A stretch of 64,000 bases of DNA from Microbacterium sp. UFMG61 (GTDB lineage Bacteria > Actinomycetota > Actinomycetes > Actinomycetales > Microbacteriaceae): positions 1 to 64,000 of the forward strand of contig NZ_JACAFP010000009.1 of the NCBI RefSeq assembly GCF_015354505.1, read 5' to 3'. Made by a program: the position numbers and the translations under genes. The notes under the pieces are model-generated. The model was not told where the DNA came from and did no database searches. It saw only the letters and a program-made list of their open reading frames with translations. Positions 37,266 to 44,620 of this stretch are shown one piece after another; position 1 is the stretch's first letter; each line of letters begins with the position of its first letter.

Positions 37266-38195
37266 ATGTCCGCACCCACCCTTCCTGTGCGATCCGTCAC
37301 CGACGGCGGCCTGGAGACCGATCTGATCTTCCACCACGGTGTCAAACTTCCCGACTTCGCGGCTTTCGTGCTGCTCGATGACGACGATGGCCGCCGGACT
37401 CTGAGGGAGTACTACCTCGGCTACGTCGAGATCGCCCGGGCGCATCACGCCGCGCTGCGCCTCGAGACGCCCACCTGGCGAGCCAGCGCAGACTGGGGTA
37501 CTCGGCTCGGGTACGACGCCGATGCGCTGCGCCGGGTCAACGCCGACGCTGTGAGGCTGTTGCAGCAGATCGCTGCCGAGTCCGACCTGCCGACAGTACG
37601 GATCGTCGGCATGATCGGCCCACGGGGAGACGGCTACCGTTCGGGAGCGTGGGATCCGGAGACAGGTCCCGACGACGCCTATCGCTACCACCGTGACCAG
37701 ATCCGCGCGCTCGCCGACGCAGGCGCGGATGTGATCGCGGCCTACACGCTCAACGACGCGGCGGAGGCGCGCGGTGTCGTCCGCGCGGCGCGTGAGGCCG
37801 GCGTGGAGGTCGAGGTCTCGTTCACCGTGGAGACCGACGGGCTGCTCGCGTCGGGCCTCACGCTTGCCGCGACGGTCGCCGAGGTCGATGCGGCGGAGGC
37901 CCCGGACGGCTACCTCCTCAACTGCGCGCACCCCGACCACTTCGACCGGGCCCTGGATGCCGCGACGGCTCAGCGGATCGTCGGTATCCGCCCCAATGCG
38001 TCCCGCCTCTCACACGCCGAACTCGACGACTCCGAGACTCTCGACGACGGCGACCCCGTGGAGCTGGCCGAGCGTGTGACCACTCTCCTCCGGCGGATGC
38101 CGTCTGTGCGGGTGATCGGAGGATGCTGCGGAACCGACTCACGGCACATCGCGGCGATGTGGGAGCGCCTCGCCGCTGACTCGGGGCGGGCATGA
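37266..38195 (+). CDS. Homocysteine S-methyltransferase family protein
   Basis: This 309-residue protein has the MmuM-type barrel: DGGLETDLIF at the start, LETPTWRAS, and zinc ligands in LLNCAHP and IGGCCGTDSRHI near the C-terminus (three Cys in all). MmuM enzymes methylate homocysteine to methionine using S-methylmethionine or SAM. The N-terminal glycine-rich strand normally carries DGG(x)ET as here. The ATG has AGGAGAG about 9 nt upstream. It is monocistronic, between a terminator and a convergent hairpin shared with sucD. Confidence 0.85.
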   Translation: MSAPTLPVRSVTDGGLETDLIFHHGVKLPDFAAFVLLDDDDGRRTLREYYLGYVEIARAHHAALRLETPTWRASADWGTRLGYDADALRRVNADAVRLLQQIAAESDLPTVRIVGMIGPRGDGYRSGAWDPETGPDDAYRYHRDQIRALADAGADVIAAYTLNDAAEARGVVRAAREAGVEVEVSFTVETDGLLASGLTLAATVAEVDAAEAPDGYLLNCAHPDHFDRALDAATAQRIVGIRPNASRLSHAELDDSETLDDGDPVELAERVTTLLRRMPSVRVIGGCCGTDSRHIAAMWERLAADSGRA

Positions 38196-38196
38196 A

Positions 38197-38228
38197 AGAA
38201 GGCCCCGGAGTGGAGTCCAGGGCCTTCT
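38197..38228. terminator. Bidirectional terminator between homocysteine methyltransferase and sucCD
   Basis: Stem AGAAGGCCC (38197-38205) with GGGCCTTCT (38220-38228) and a 14-nt loop, immediately after the plus-strand stop and 75 bp past the sucD stop. Confidence 0.7.
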
Positions 38229-38302
38229 CTTCGAGTATAGCGCTGAGAGCGACTCGACGTTCTTCGACTGGTCGCCGCGCTCCTCGCTCAATAACCGATC
38301 GG

Positions 38303-39205
38303 CTAGAGCGACTCGATCACCGCACGCATGAGAGCGGCGGTCTCGGACGGCGTCTTGCCGACCTTGACACCGGCGGCCTCGAGGGCCTCCTTCTTCGCCT
38401 GAGCGGTACCGGCGGAGCCGGAGACGATCGCACCGGCGTGACCCATGGTCTTGCCCTCGGGAGCAGTGAAGCCCGCGACGTAGCCGACGACCGGCTTGGT
38501 GACGTGCGCCTTGATGTAGTCGGCCGCGCGCTCTTCGGCGTCGCCGCCGATCTCACCGATCATCACGATCGCCTTGGTCTCGGGGTCGGCCTCGAACGCG
38601 GCGAGCGCGTCGATGTGCGTCGTGCCGATCACGGGGTCGCCGCCGATGCCGATGGCGGTCGAGAAGCCCAGGTCGCGCAGCTCGAACATCATCTGGTACG
38701 TCAGGGTGCCCGACTTCGACACGAGGCCGATCGGGCCCTTGCCCGTGATGTTCGCCGGCGTGATGCCGACGAGCGCCTCACCGGGGGTGATGATGCCGGG
38801 GCAGTTCGGTCCGATGATGCGGGTCGTGTTGCCCTTGCTCTGCGCGTAGGCCCATGCCTCGGCCGAGTCGCCCACGGGGACGCCCTCGGTGATGACGACG
38901 AGCAGCGGGATCTCGGCGTCGATGGCCTCGATCATCGCGTCCTTCGTGAACGCGCCCGGCACGAAGGCGATCGACACGTCTGCGCCGGTCTCCTTCATGG
39001 CCTCGGCGACCGAGGCGAAGACGGGGAGCTCGACGGCGTTGCCGTCCTTGTCGGTGTGCGAGACCGTGGTGCCGGCCTTGCGGGCGTTCACGCCACCGAC
39101 GACCTGGGTGCCGGCCTTCAGCATGAGTGCCGTGTGCTTGGTGCCCTCGCCGCCGGTGATGCCCTGGACGATGACCTTGGAGTCCTTGTTGAGGTAGATC
39201 GACAT
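38303..39205 (-). CDS. sucD: Succinyl-CoA synthetase alpha subunit
   Basis: The 300-residue alpha subunit binds CoA ([17 protein letters not shown]) and carries the phosphorylated His256 in [11 protein letters not shown]. With SucC it interconverts succinyl-CoA and succinate with formation of ATP or GTP in the TCA cycle. It follows sucC by 27 bp in the same direction and shows full family length (E. coli 289). Confidence 0.96.
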   Translation of the reverse strand: MSIYLNKDSKVIVQGITGGEGTKHTALMLKAGTQVVGGVNARKAGTTVSHTDKDGNAVELPVFASVAEAMKETGADVSIAFVPGAFTKDAMIEAIDAEIPLLVVITEGVPVGDSAEAWAYAQSKGNTTRIIGPNCPGIITPGEALVGITPANITGKGPIGLVSKSGTLTYQMMFELRDLGFSTAIGIGGDPVIGTTHIDALAAFEADPETKAIVMIGEIGGDAEERAADYIKAHVTKPVVGYVAGFTAPEGKTMGHAGAIVSGSAGTAQAKKEALEAAGVKVGKTPSETAALMRAVIESL

Positions 39206-39232
39206 TTCTCTAGTCCTTGTGTCTCTCTGCGA

Positions 39233-40399
39233 TCAGGCGTTGGCGAGTTCGGCGGCCTTGTCGGCGCCCTCGTCCATGGTGCTGGCGAGCGTGACGAGCG
39301 GGTGCGCGTACTCGGCGAGGATCGCGCGACCCTCGTCGACGCGATTGCCGTCGAGGCGCACGACGAGCGGCTTGGAGGCCGCGCTGCCGAGGGTCTCGAG
39401 AGCGCCCTTGATTCCGTTGGCGACGGCGTCGCACGCCGTGATGCCGCCGAAGACGTTGACGAACACGCTCTTGACCTGCGGGTCGCCGAGGATGACGTCG
39501 AGGCCTGCGGCCATGACCTCAGCCGAGGCGCCGCCGCCGATGTCGAGGAAGTTGGCGGGCTTGACACCGTTGTGGTTCTCACCGGCGTAGGCGACGACGT
39601 CGAGCGTCGACATGACGAGTCCTGCACCGTTGCCGATGATTCCGACCTCGCCGTCGAGCTTGACGTAGTTCAGACCGCTCTTCTTGGCCTTGGCCTCGAG
39701 CGGATCGGCTGCGTCCTTGTCTTCGAGCGCCTCGTGCTCCGGGTGACGGATCTCGGAGGCGTTGTCATCGAGCGTGACCTTGCCGTCGAGGGCGATGATG
39801 TCGCCCTCTTCGGTGCGGACCAGCGGGTTGACCTCGACCAGCGTCGCGTCTTCGCCCTTGTAGACGTCGAAGAGCGTGACGAAGACGTCGGAGACCTTTT
39901 CGATGAGGTCTTCGGGGAAGTTGGCGGCGCGAGCGATCTCGACCGCCTTCTGCTTGTCGATGCCCGTCAGCGGGTTGACCTCGACGCGCGCGAGAGCCTC
40001 GGGACGCTCGACCGCGAGCTCTTCGATCTCCATGCCGCCCTCGACCGAGCAGAGGCTCAGGTACGAACGGTTGGCACGATCGAGCAGCACGGAGAAGTAG
40101 AACTCCTCGGCGATGCGCGCACCCTGCGCGACCATGACGCGCTTGACGATGTGGCCCTTGATGTCGAGACCGAGGATCGCCTTCGCGGCCTCGTACGCCT
40201 CTTCGGGGGTCTTCGCGACCTTGACGCCGCCGGCCTTGCCACGACCACCGGTCTTGACCTGGGCCTTGACGACGACGACGCCGCCGATCTTCTCAGCGGC
40301 TGCCTTCACCTCCTCAGGGGTGTCGGCGACAATGCCGGCGAGAACCGGCACTCCGTACTTCTCGAAAACGTCTCGTGCCTGGTACTCGTACAGATCCAC
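39233..40399 (-). CDS. sucC: Succinyl-CoA synthetase beta subunit
   Basis: The 388-residue beta subunit has the N-terminal ATP-grasp domain ([44 protein letters not shown]) and C-terminal CoA-ligase domain ([44 protein letters not shown]). It starts with GTG at 40399, preceded by AAGGAA; the length equals that of E. coli SucC. It heads the sucCD operon. Upstream are a -10-like TAGGCT (complement of 40465-40470) and an 18-bp palindrome. Confidence 0.96.
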   Translation of the reverse strand: MDLYEYQARDVFEKYGVPVLAGIVADTPEEVKAAAEKIGGVVVVKAQVKTGGRGKAGGVKVAKTPEEAYEAAKAILGLDIKGHIVKRVMVAQGARIAEEFYFSVLLDRANRSYLSLCSVEGGMEIEELAVERPEALARVEVNPLTGIDKQKAVEIARAANFPEDLIEKVSDVFVTLFDVYKGEDATLVEVNPLVRTEEGDIIALDGKVTLDDNASEIRHPEHEALEDKDAADPLEAKAKKSGLNYVKLDGEVGIIGNGAGLVMSTLDVVAYAGENHNGVKPANFLDIGGGASAEVMAAGLDVILGDPQVKSVFVNVFGGITACDAVANGIKGALETLGSAASKPLVVRLDGNRVDEGRAILAEYAHPLVTLASTMDEGADKAAELANA

Positions 40400-40436
40400 T
40401 GTGGTTCCTTCACTGGGCTGCTGTCTGGTAATTCTC

Positions 40437-40454
40437 TCGATGTCGAGACATCGA
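40437..40454. promoter_or_regulatory. 18-bp perfect palindrome in the sucC promoter region
   Basis: TCGATGTCGAGACATCGA has perfect 8-bp arms around a central GA. It lies 38 bp before the sucC start and just downstream of the putative -10 TAGGCT, a good place for a repressor. Confidence 0.45.
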
Positions 40455-40568
40455 CCAGTCCCCCAGCCTACTACCGCTCCCTGGACGGCCCGACGCGGGA
40501 TATGCCCGATGGGGATAAGCCGAGGCGGTCGGGTAGCATTCTTGAGCATTCACGCAGGGGGGATAAGA

Positions 40569-40982
40569 ATGACCGACACCTTCGACTGGTCGGATCCGAT
40601 CGCCACGCGCGCACGCATCGAGCAGCAGGTCGCGGATGCCGAGCGCCGCGCCGACAAGGCGGCCCAGGTGCGCGACGACATCGCCGGGCTTCGCGAGCAG
40701 GCCACATCATCCGGACGCGATGTCGCAGTCACCGTGGACTCCTCGGGCCGGCTCGCCGAGGTGAAGCTGACGGACGCCGCCTACAACCGATCGCCCGCCG
40801 CCCTGGGCGCTCTGATCGTCGCGCTCGCCTCTGAGGCACAGCGCGCGGCCGGAGCGAGGGCGGTCGAGATCGCCGCCGAAGCGTTCGGCGCGGAGGACGC
40901 CGCGGTCGAGCACCTTCGCGAGGAGATCGCGCAGTTCCCCGACCCGAGTCAGGACGCTCAGCCGCGGATCGAGTACCGCTGA
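40569..40982 (+). CDS. YbaB/EbfC-like DNA-binding family protein
   Basis: A 137-residue protein: an N-terminal helix (ARIEQQVADAERRADKAAQVRDDIAGLREQA) followed by strands VAVTVDSSGRLAEVKLTDAAYNRSP and a long C-terminal helix. This is the YbaB/EbfC layout. In actinobacteria, proteins of this family are often the first gene of type VII-secretion toxin cassettes, where they may act as small helical-hairpin partners. It has a G-rich ribosome-binding site, and its TGA overlaps the next ATG. Function in this context is inferred only from position. Confidence 0.75.
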   Translation: MTDTFDWSDPIATRARIEQQVADAERRADKAAQVRDDIAGLREQATSSGRDVAVTVDSSGRLAEVKLTDAAYNRSPAALGALIVALASEAQRAAGARAVEIAAEAFGAEDAAVEHLREEIAQFPDPSQDAQPRIEYR

Positions 40983-41311
40983 TGGCCGACCTGATCGCCG
41001 TCGACCCGGACACGATCCGCTCTCACGCGCAGCGCGTCGGCCAGGTCGCCTCCGACGTCAGACTCGCCGAGAACGCCGCCGGATCGATGAACCTCGGCGG
41101 CGGAGCCTTCGGCGTGATGTGTGCGTTCCTGGTGCCGCCCGCGCAGCTCGTGTCGTCGATCGCCATCGGCACGATCTCCGCGGCCGCGACGATGCTGGAG
41201 CAGTCGGAAGAGCAACTCAAGGGCCTCGCGAACGACTTCGATGACGGAGAACAGCGGCACCTCGACATGATCGACGGGTTGCTCGCGTCGCTCGACGGCG
41301 GGATCCGATGA
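40982..41311 (+). CDS. EspC-like type VII secretion target (DUF2580 type)
   Basis: The 109-residue protein has two helices around a GGAFGVMCAFLVPPA turn and a C-terminal helix with FDDGEQRHLDMI, resembling ESX-1 EspC/DUF2580 secretion targets (helix-turn-helix pairs with a C-terminal Y/FxxxD/E signal). It has no signal peptide. It begins at the TGATG overlap with the YbaB-like gene and ends with an ATGA overlap with the toxin gene, so it probably escorts the toxin through a T7SS machine. No T7SS core genes lie in this window. Confidence 0.7.
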   Translation: MADLIAVDPDTIRSHAQRVGQVASDVRLAENAAGSMNLGGGAFGVMCAFLVPPAQLVSSIAIGTISAAATMLEQSEEQLKGLANDFDDGEQRHLDMIDGLLASLDGGIR

Positions 41312-42768
41312 CGCCTTCGAATCCTCTGGTGGCCGGCCCGATCGATCCGACGACCCCGTTCAGCGGCGCCGGCCTGCTCGAGGACGGCTACGAGCTGGTC
41401 AACGCCATCGAGAGCGGCGACTGGGTGGCGGGAGGACTCGCGTCGTTCTCGGCACTCGCGAACACGGTCGCGACCGCGATGGACCCGCTCGGCTCGCTCA
41501 TCGCGGCCGGGCTCGGCTGGCTCATGGACCACCTCGAGCCTCTCAAGGGCTGGCTCAACGACCTGACCGGTGATGCGGGCGAGGTCGCCGGATTCGCCGC
41601 GACCTGGGGGAACATCGCCCAGCATCTGCAGCAGGCCGGCCAGACCCTCGATGCCCGGTTGGCCGACGTGAGCTCGATGTCGGGCGAGGCGATCGACGCG
41701 TACCTGCGACTTCAGGGCGACGTGGCAGCCCACATCTCCGCCGCTGCATCCTGGGCCGGAGGCATGCGGTCGGGTATGGAAGCGGCATCCATGCTCGTGC
41801 AGGTGGTCCACGAACTGGTTCGAGACACCCTCTCGCAGTTGGTCGGCTCGCTGATCTCCTACGCGAGCACGCTCGTCATCTCGCTCGGCACGGCCACCCC
41901 GTATGTCATCGCCCAGGCCACGAGCCGCGTCTCGGCCATGACCGCCCGGATCTCCGGCACTGTGCTGAAGCTGGTGGATGCGGTGACTGCGCTCGGCAGG
42001 CATCTCGACGAGCTGAAGTCGCTCTTCCAGCGCCTGGGCGACCTCTTCTCGCGTGGCCCCGGCGGGAACGCGCCCACCGGACCCGGAGCACCGCACAGCC
42101 CCGGTGGTCCCGGAGCGCCGCACGCACCGGACGGCTCCACCCCGCCCGGCGGGTCGACGCCCACGACACCGAGCATCCGCGACCAGAGCATGCTCACGGA
42201 CGCGCAGCTGCAGACCTACCTCGACACCAACTATCCGCAGTACGCCGACGACTTCGCGAACAACGGGACTCTCCCGCCCGATGTGCAGATCCCGAAGGGT
42301 CCGGAGGCGCTCCAGCCTGACGGGAGCATCGACTGGAGCCAGGTCCCCGGCGGCGGCTACGTGCTCGACGCGAACGGCGACCCGATCCGGCATCCGCACA
42401 CACCGCAGCCGGGAGATGTGCTCGATCGGTACGGGCCCCCCGACGGTCGCTACACCTCACCGGTGCCGGACAGCGGCCCGTACACGTACGACCAGCGCTC
42501 CCTTCCCTACGTCGAGAACCCCGCGCACTACCATCGCTACGAGGTGGTGGGCGATCTGTCCGACCTGCGAGGTGCATATGACAGGGCCCCGCAGAGCGTC
42601 AGGGACGAGCTCCTCGCGGGCGGATTCAAACCCGAGTACCTGGCGTCGCAGGGGTATCGAGGTGACATCGCACCCGGTTTCGGCTCGACCGGAGGCGGCG
42701 TGCAGGTGCAGCTTCCGCTCACCGCAGAACAGCTGATCGCCCTGGGCGTGCTGAAGGAGATCCCATGA
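41308..42768 (+). CDS. Type VII secretion-type toxin with C-terminal TNT NAD-glycohydrolase domain
   Basis: The 486-residue protein has a helical N-terminal delivery region (about 1-240, with a hydrophobic LGSLIAAGLGWL stretch), a Gly/Pro-rich linker (about 250-290, GPGAPHSPGGPGAPHAPDG), and a C-terminal domain from about 369 that matches tuberculosis necrotizing toxin: DRYG, DQRSLP, AHYHRYEVVGD, APGFGSTGGGVQVQLP. Arg374, Arg397, His409 and Gln466 correspond to CpnT R757, R780, H792 and Q822; the first three keep the exact spacing (23 and 35 residues). TNT hydrolyses NAD+ and is lethal without an immunity factor. The gene overlaps both neighbours by 4 bp. Confidence 0.82.
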   Translation: MTPSNPLVAGPIDPTTPFSGAGLLEDGYELVNAIESGDWVAGGLASFSALANTVATAMDPLGSLIAAGLGWLMDHLEPLKGWLNDLTGDAGEVAGFAATWGNIAQHLQQAGQTLDARLADVSSMSGEAIDAYLRLQGDVAAHISAAASWAGGMRSGMEAASMLVQVVHELVRDTLSQLVGSLISYASTLVISLGTATPYVIAQATSRVSAMTARISGTVLKLVDAVTALGRHLDELKSLFQRLGDLFSRGPGGNAPTGPGAPHSPGGPGAPHAPDGSTPPGGSTPTTPSIRDQSMLTDAQLQTYLDTNYPQYADDFANNGTLPPDVQIPKGPEALQPDGSIDWSQVPGGGYVLDANGDPIRHPHTPQPGDVLDRYGPPDGRYTSPVPDSGPYTYDQRSLPYVENPAHYHRYEVVGDLSDLRGAYDRAPQSVRDELLAGGFKPEYLASQGYRGDIAPGFGSTGGGVQVQLPLTAEQLIALGVLKEIP

Positions 42769-43049
42769 CCGACCTCACCGCTGACGACGTGCAGCGCATC
42801 ATCCAGGACGAGAAGCTCACCGCGACCGCGAACTGGTTCGGCCGCACGGGTCGACCCCAGTCGTCGGCCTGGATCGACCGTGTCGGTGACGAGTGGGTCG
42901 TCTGGGAGACGGACGAGCGCGCCGTGCGGCTCGACGTCGACTTCCGCTTCCGCTCCGAAGCCGAGGCGCTGGATCTGTTCCTGCGCTTCGCGCGCTCGCA
43001 TCAGGCGGCCGACTCCCACGCTGTGCGTCGTCTCGGAGGATCGTCATGA
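42765..43049 (+). CDS. Putative TNT immunity protein 1
   Basis: A 94-residue acidic protein encoded directly after the toxin with an ATGA overlap, the standard place for an immunity gene. It has no signal peptide or membrane segment. A strand-rich core (SSAWIDRVGDEWVVWETDERAVRLDVDFRFRSEAEALDLFLRFAR) shares the pattern W-x2-DERA...SE-x-EAL-x-x-FL with the 89-residue protein encoded at 43486, so the two are probably paralogous. It is much shorter than the mycobacterial TNT inhibitor IFT, and I do not recognise a named family. Binding and blocking of the toxin domain is inferred from position only. Confidence 0.6.
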   Translation: MTDLTADDVQRIIQDEKLTATANWFGRTGRPQSSAWIDRVGDEWVVWETDERAVRLDVDFRFRSEAEALDLFLRFARSHQAADSHAVRRLGGSS

Positions 43050-43489
43050 CCGAGCTGTGGATCGGTCCCGATGGACTGGCCCTCACCCGTGAGCCCCTGC
43101 CTGCGGGCGCCGAGGTGTGGGACATGTACGGCCCGCTGGAGACCCGCTACGTCTACCTCGTCGAGAACGGTCAGCCGGCCCCGTATCCCGCGCGCTCTCT
43201 CCCGTGGATCGAGAACCCCGCGGCGTACCATCAGTTCGTCGTGATCGGCGACTGCACTCGTGTCCGCGCCGCATACGACCAGTCGTCGGACGCCGCCGTC
43301 CGTCGCGACCTGGAGGACCTCGTGGAGATCGGGTACTACCGCTGGGATGAGCCGATCTACAGCGGGCCGGTGGCGCCCGCCTTCGGCGACCCGGGCGGGG
43401 CGACGCAGCTGGTGCTGCCGCTGCCGCTGCCGTTCTTCATGCGACTCGGACTCATCCGGGAACTGACCGTCACCGGAGCGCCCGTATGA
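43046..43489 (+). CDS. Stand-alone TNT-like domain protein with altered key Arg
   Basis: This 147-residue protein is essentially only the toxin domain: DMYG, PARSLP, AAYHQFVVIGD, APAFGDPGGATQLVLP. Aligned with the toxin upstream, Arg50, His62 and Gln121 match Arg397, His409 and Gln466, but the first Arg (374) is Met27. The N-terminal secretion region is absent; only about 20 extra residues precede the domain. It is coupled by ATGA to the genes on both sides. It could be a displaced toxin cassette awaiting recombination with the upstream delivery gene, an enzyme with changed specificity, or an inactive decoy. Confidence 0.7.
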   Translation: MTELWIGPDGLALTREPLPAGAEVWDMYGPLETRYVYLVENGQPAPYPARSLPWIENPAAYHQFVVIGDCTRVRAAYDQSSDAAVRRDLEDLVEIGYYRWDEPIYSGPVAPAFGDPGGATQLVLPLPLPFFMRLGLIRELTVTGAPV

Positions 43490-43755
43490 ACCGCGACACC
43501 GTCATCGCCGACCTGCGCGCTCGCGCGTACACCGGATACTGCGTCTTCGACGATCCGAGGGGCAAGACGAACGTCATCGTCGTGTCGTACGGACGGAGCG
43601 GCTATCAGACGTGGATCCAGGACGAGCGTGCCCAGCCCATCGACGGGTCTCTCCGCACGTTCTCCGAGGAGCACGCCGCGCTCGCCGATTTCCTGCACCG
43701 AGTGGAGCTCTGGAATCGCATCAGCGGCGTGCGTGCGACGACGTCGCGGGCGTAG
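43486..43755 (+). CDS. Putative TNT immunity protein 2
   Basis: An 89-residue soluble protein, coupled by ATGA to the stand-alone TNT-like gene. The segment NVIVVSYGRSGYQTWIQDERAQPIDGSLRTFSEEHAALADFLHR resembles that of the first small protein (42765), with the shared DERA and SE-x-x-AL-x-x-FL elements. It closes the six-gene chain. It is therefore read as the immunity partner of the second TNT-like domain; this is inference from gene order and the weak similarity. Confidence 0.6.
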   Translation: MNRDTVIADLRARAYTGYCVFDDPRGKTNVIVVSYGRSGYQTWIQDERAQPIDGSLRTFSEEHAALADFLHRVELWNRISGVRATTSRA

Positions 43756-43831
43756 ACGGGTCGACATCCGATCTCGCCGAGAGGCCGCGCAGTCGCGTGA
43801 CTTCTCGGCTGCAGTGCTCGAGGCCGAGGTC

Positions 43832-43837
43832 TAGGCT
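43832..43837 (+). promoter_or_regulatory. -10 box TAGGCT of the TetR gene
   Basis: TAGGCT, 6 nt, ATG at 43844: leaderless spacing. Confidence 0.6.
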
Positions 43838-43843
43838 CGTCCC

Positions 43844-44506
43844 ATGCACGAATCCGCAGAACTGCGCACCGGCGTCGTGGCCGCTGCACTCGAGCTCTTC
43901 GCATCACAGGGCTTCGACCAGACCTCCGTCGAGCAGATCGCGAAGGCCGCAGGGGTCTCGCGTTCGACGTTCTTCCGCCAGTTCGGCGGCAAGGAGGATG
44001 TCGTCTTCGCCGACCATGAGGTGCTTCTGGAGCAGCTGCGCGCGTTCCTCTCCGAGGGTCACGACGACCCCTGGGGCGCGGTGTGCGCGGCATCCGAGTC
44101 GGTCTTCGCCCACTTCGCGCACGACCCGGAGCTCGCTCGCCGTCGCTACCAGATCGTCCGCCAGGTGCCGGTGCTCCGTGAGCGCGAGATCATCACCGTG
44201 TTCCGCTACGAGCGGCTGTTCGACGACTACCTGCGCGGCTCGCTTCCGGGCATCGACCCCCTGGATGCCGTCGGATTCTCGGCACTCGTCACCGCCGTGC
44301 ACAACCATGTGCTCCGGCAGCTGCTCCGCGGCAAGAAGAAGGTGCCGCTCTCCACGCTGCAGACGGCCCTCGCCGACGTGCGCCGGCGCTACGGTGTGCC
44401 GTCGGGGACCGCGACCGAAGCGCCGGACGATGTCGTGGTGGCCGTGTTCCCCCGTTCGATGCCGATCGCCGAGGTCACCCGGCGCCTGCGCACGCAACTC
44501 GACTGA
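43844..44506 (+). CDS. TetR-family transcriptional regulator
   Basis: The 220-residue protein has an N-terminal TetR helix-turn-helix (AALELFASQGFDQTSVEQIAKAAGVSRSTFFRQFGGKEDVVF, about 14-55) and a helical ligand domain with RYERLFDDYLRG and VTAVHNHVLRQLLR. It lies directly before an acyl-CoA dehydrogenase gene, separated by 114 bp that hold an inverted repeat, so it probably represses that gene in response to an acyl-CoA or related ligand, as in other fatty-acid or branched-chain-acid regulators. It has its own leaderless promoter. Confidence 0.88.
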   Translation: MHESAELRTGVVAAALELFASQGFDQTSVEQIAKAAGVSRSTFFRQFGGKEDVVFADHEVLLEQLRAFLSEGHDDPWGAVCAASESVFAHFAHDPELARRRYQIVRQVPVLREREIITVFRYERLFDDYLRGSLPGIDPLDAVGFSALVTAVHNHVLRQLLRGKKKVPLSTLQTALADVRRRYGVPSGTATEAPDDVVVAVFPRSMPIAEVTRRLRTQLD

Positions 44507-44575
44507 GTTGCGCACGGACCGACCGCAGGTCTTCCGAGCGTGCGCGGTGGCTCCGACGCATCCGGAGTCGTGGAA

Positions 44576-44602
44576 CCGAGTACCGAGGAGTACGATACTT
44601 GG
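44576..44602. promoter_or_regulatory. Candidate TetR operator before the acyl-CoA dehydrogenase
   Basis: CCGAGTA (44576-44582) and TACTTGG (44596-44602) match as inverted arms at 6 of 7 positions around a 13-bp centre that itself repeats GAGTAC. It lies 18 bp before the SD-containing start region. Confidence 0.4.
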
Positions 44603-44620
44603 TGTCACGAAGGAGTCACC

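Noticed and set aside
40569..43755. Core type VII secretion machinery (EccC ATPase, EccB/D/E, mycosin)
   Set aside because: No gene with these domains lies in or around the toxin cassette; only effector-type genes are present.
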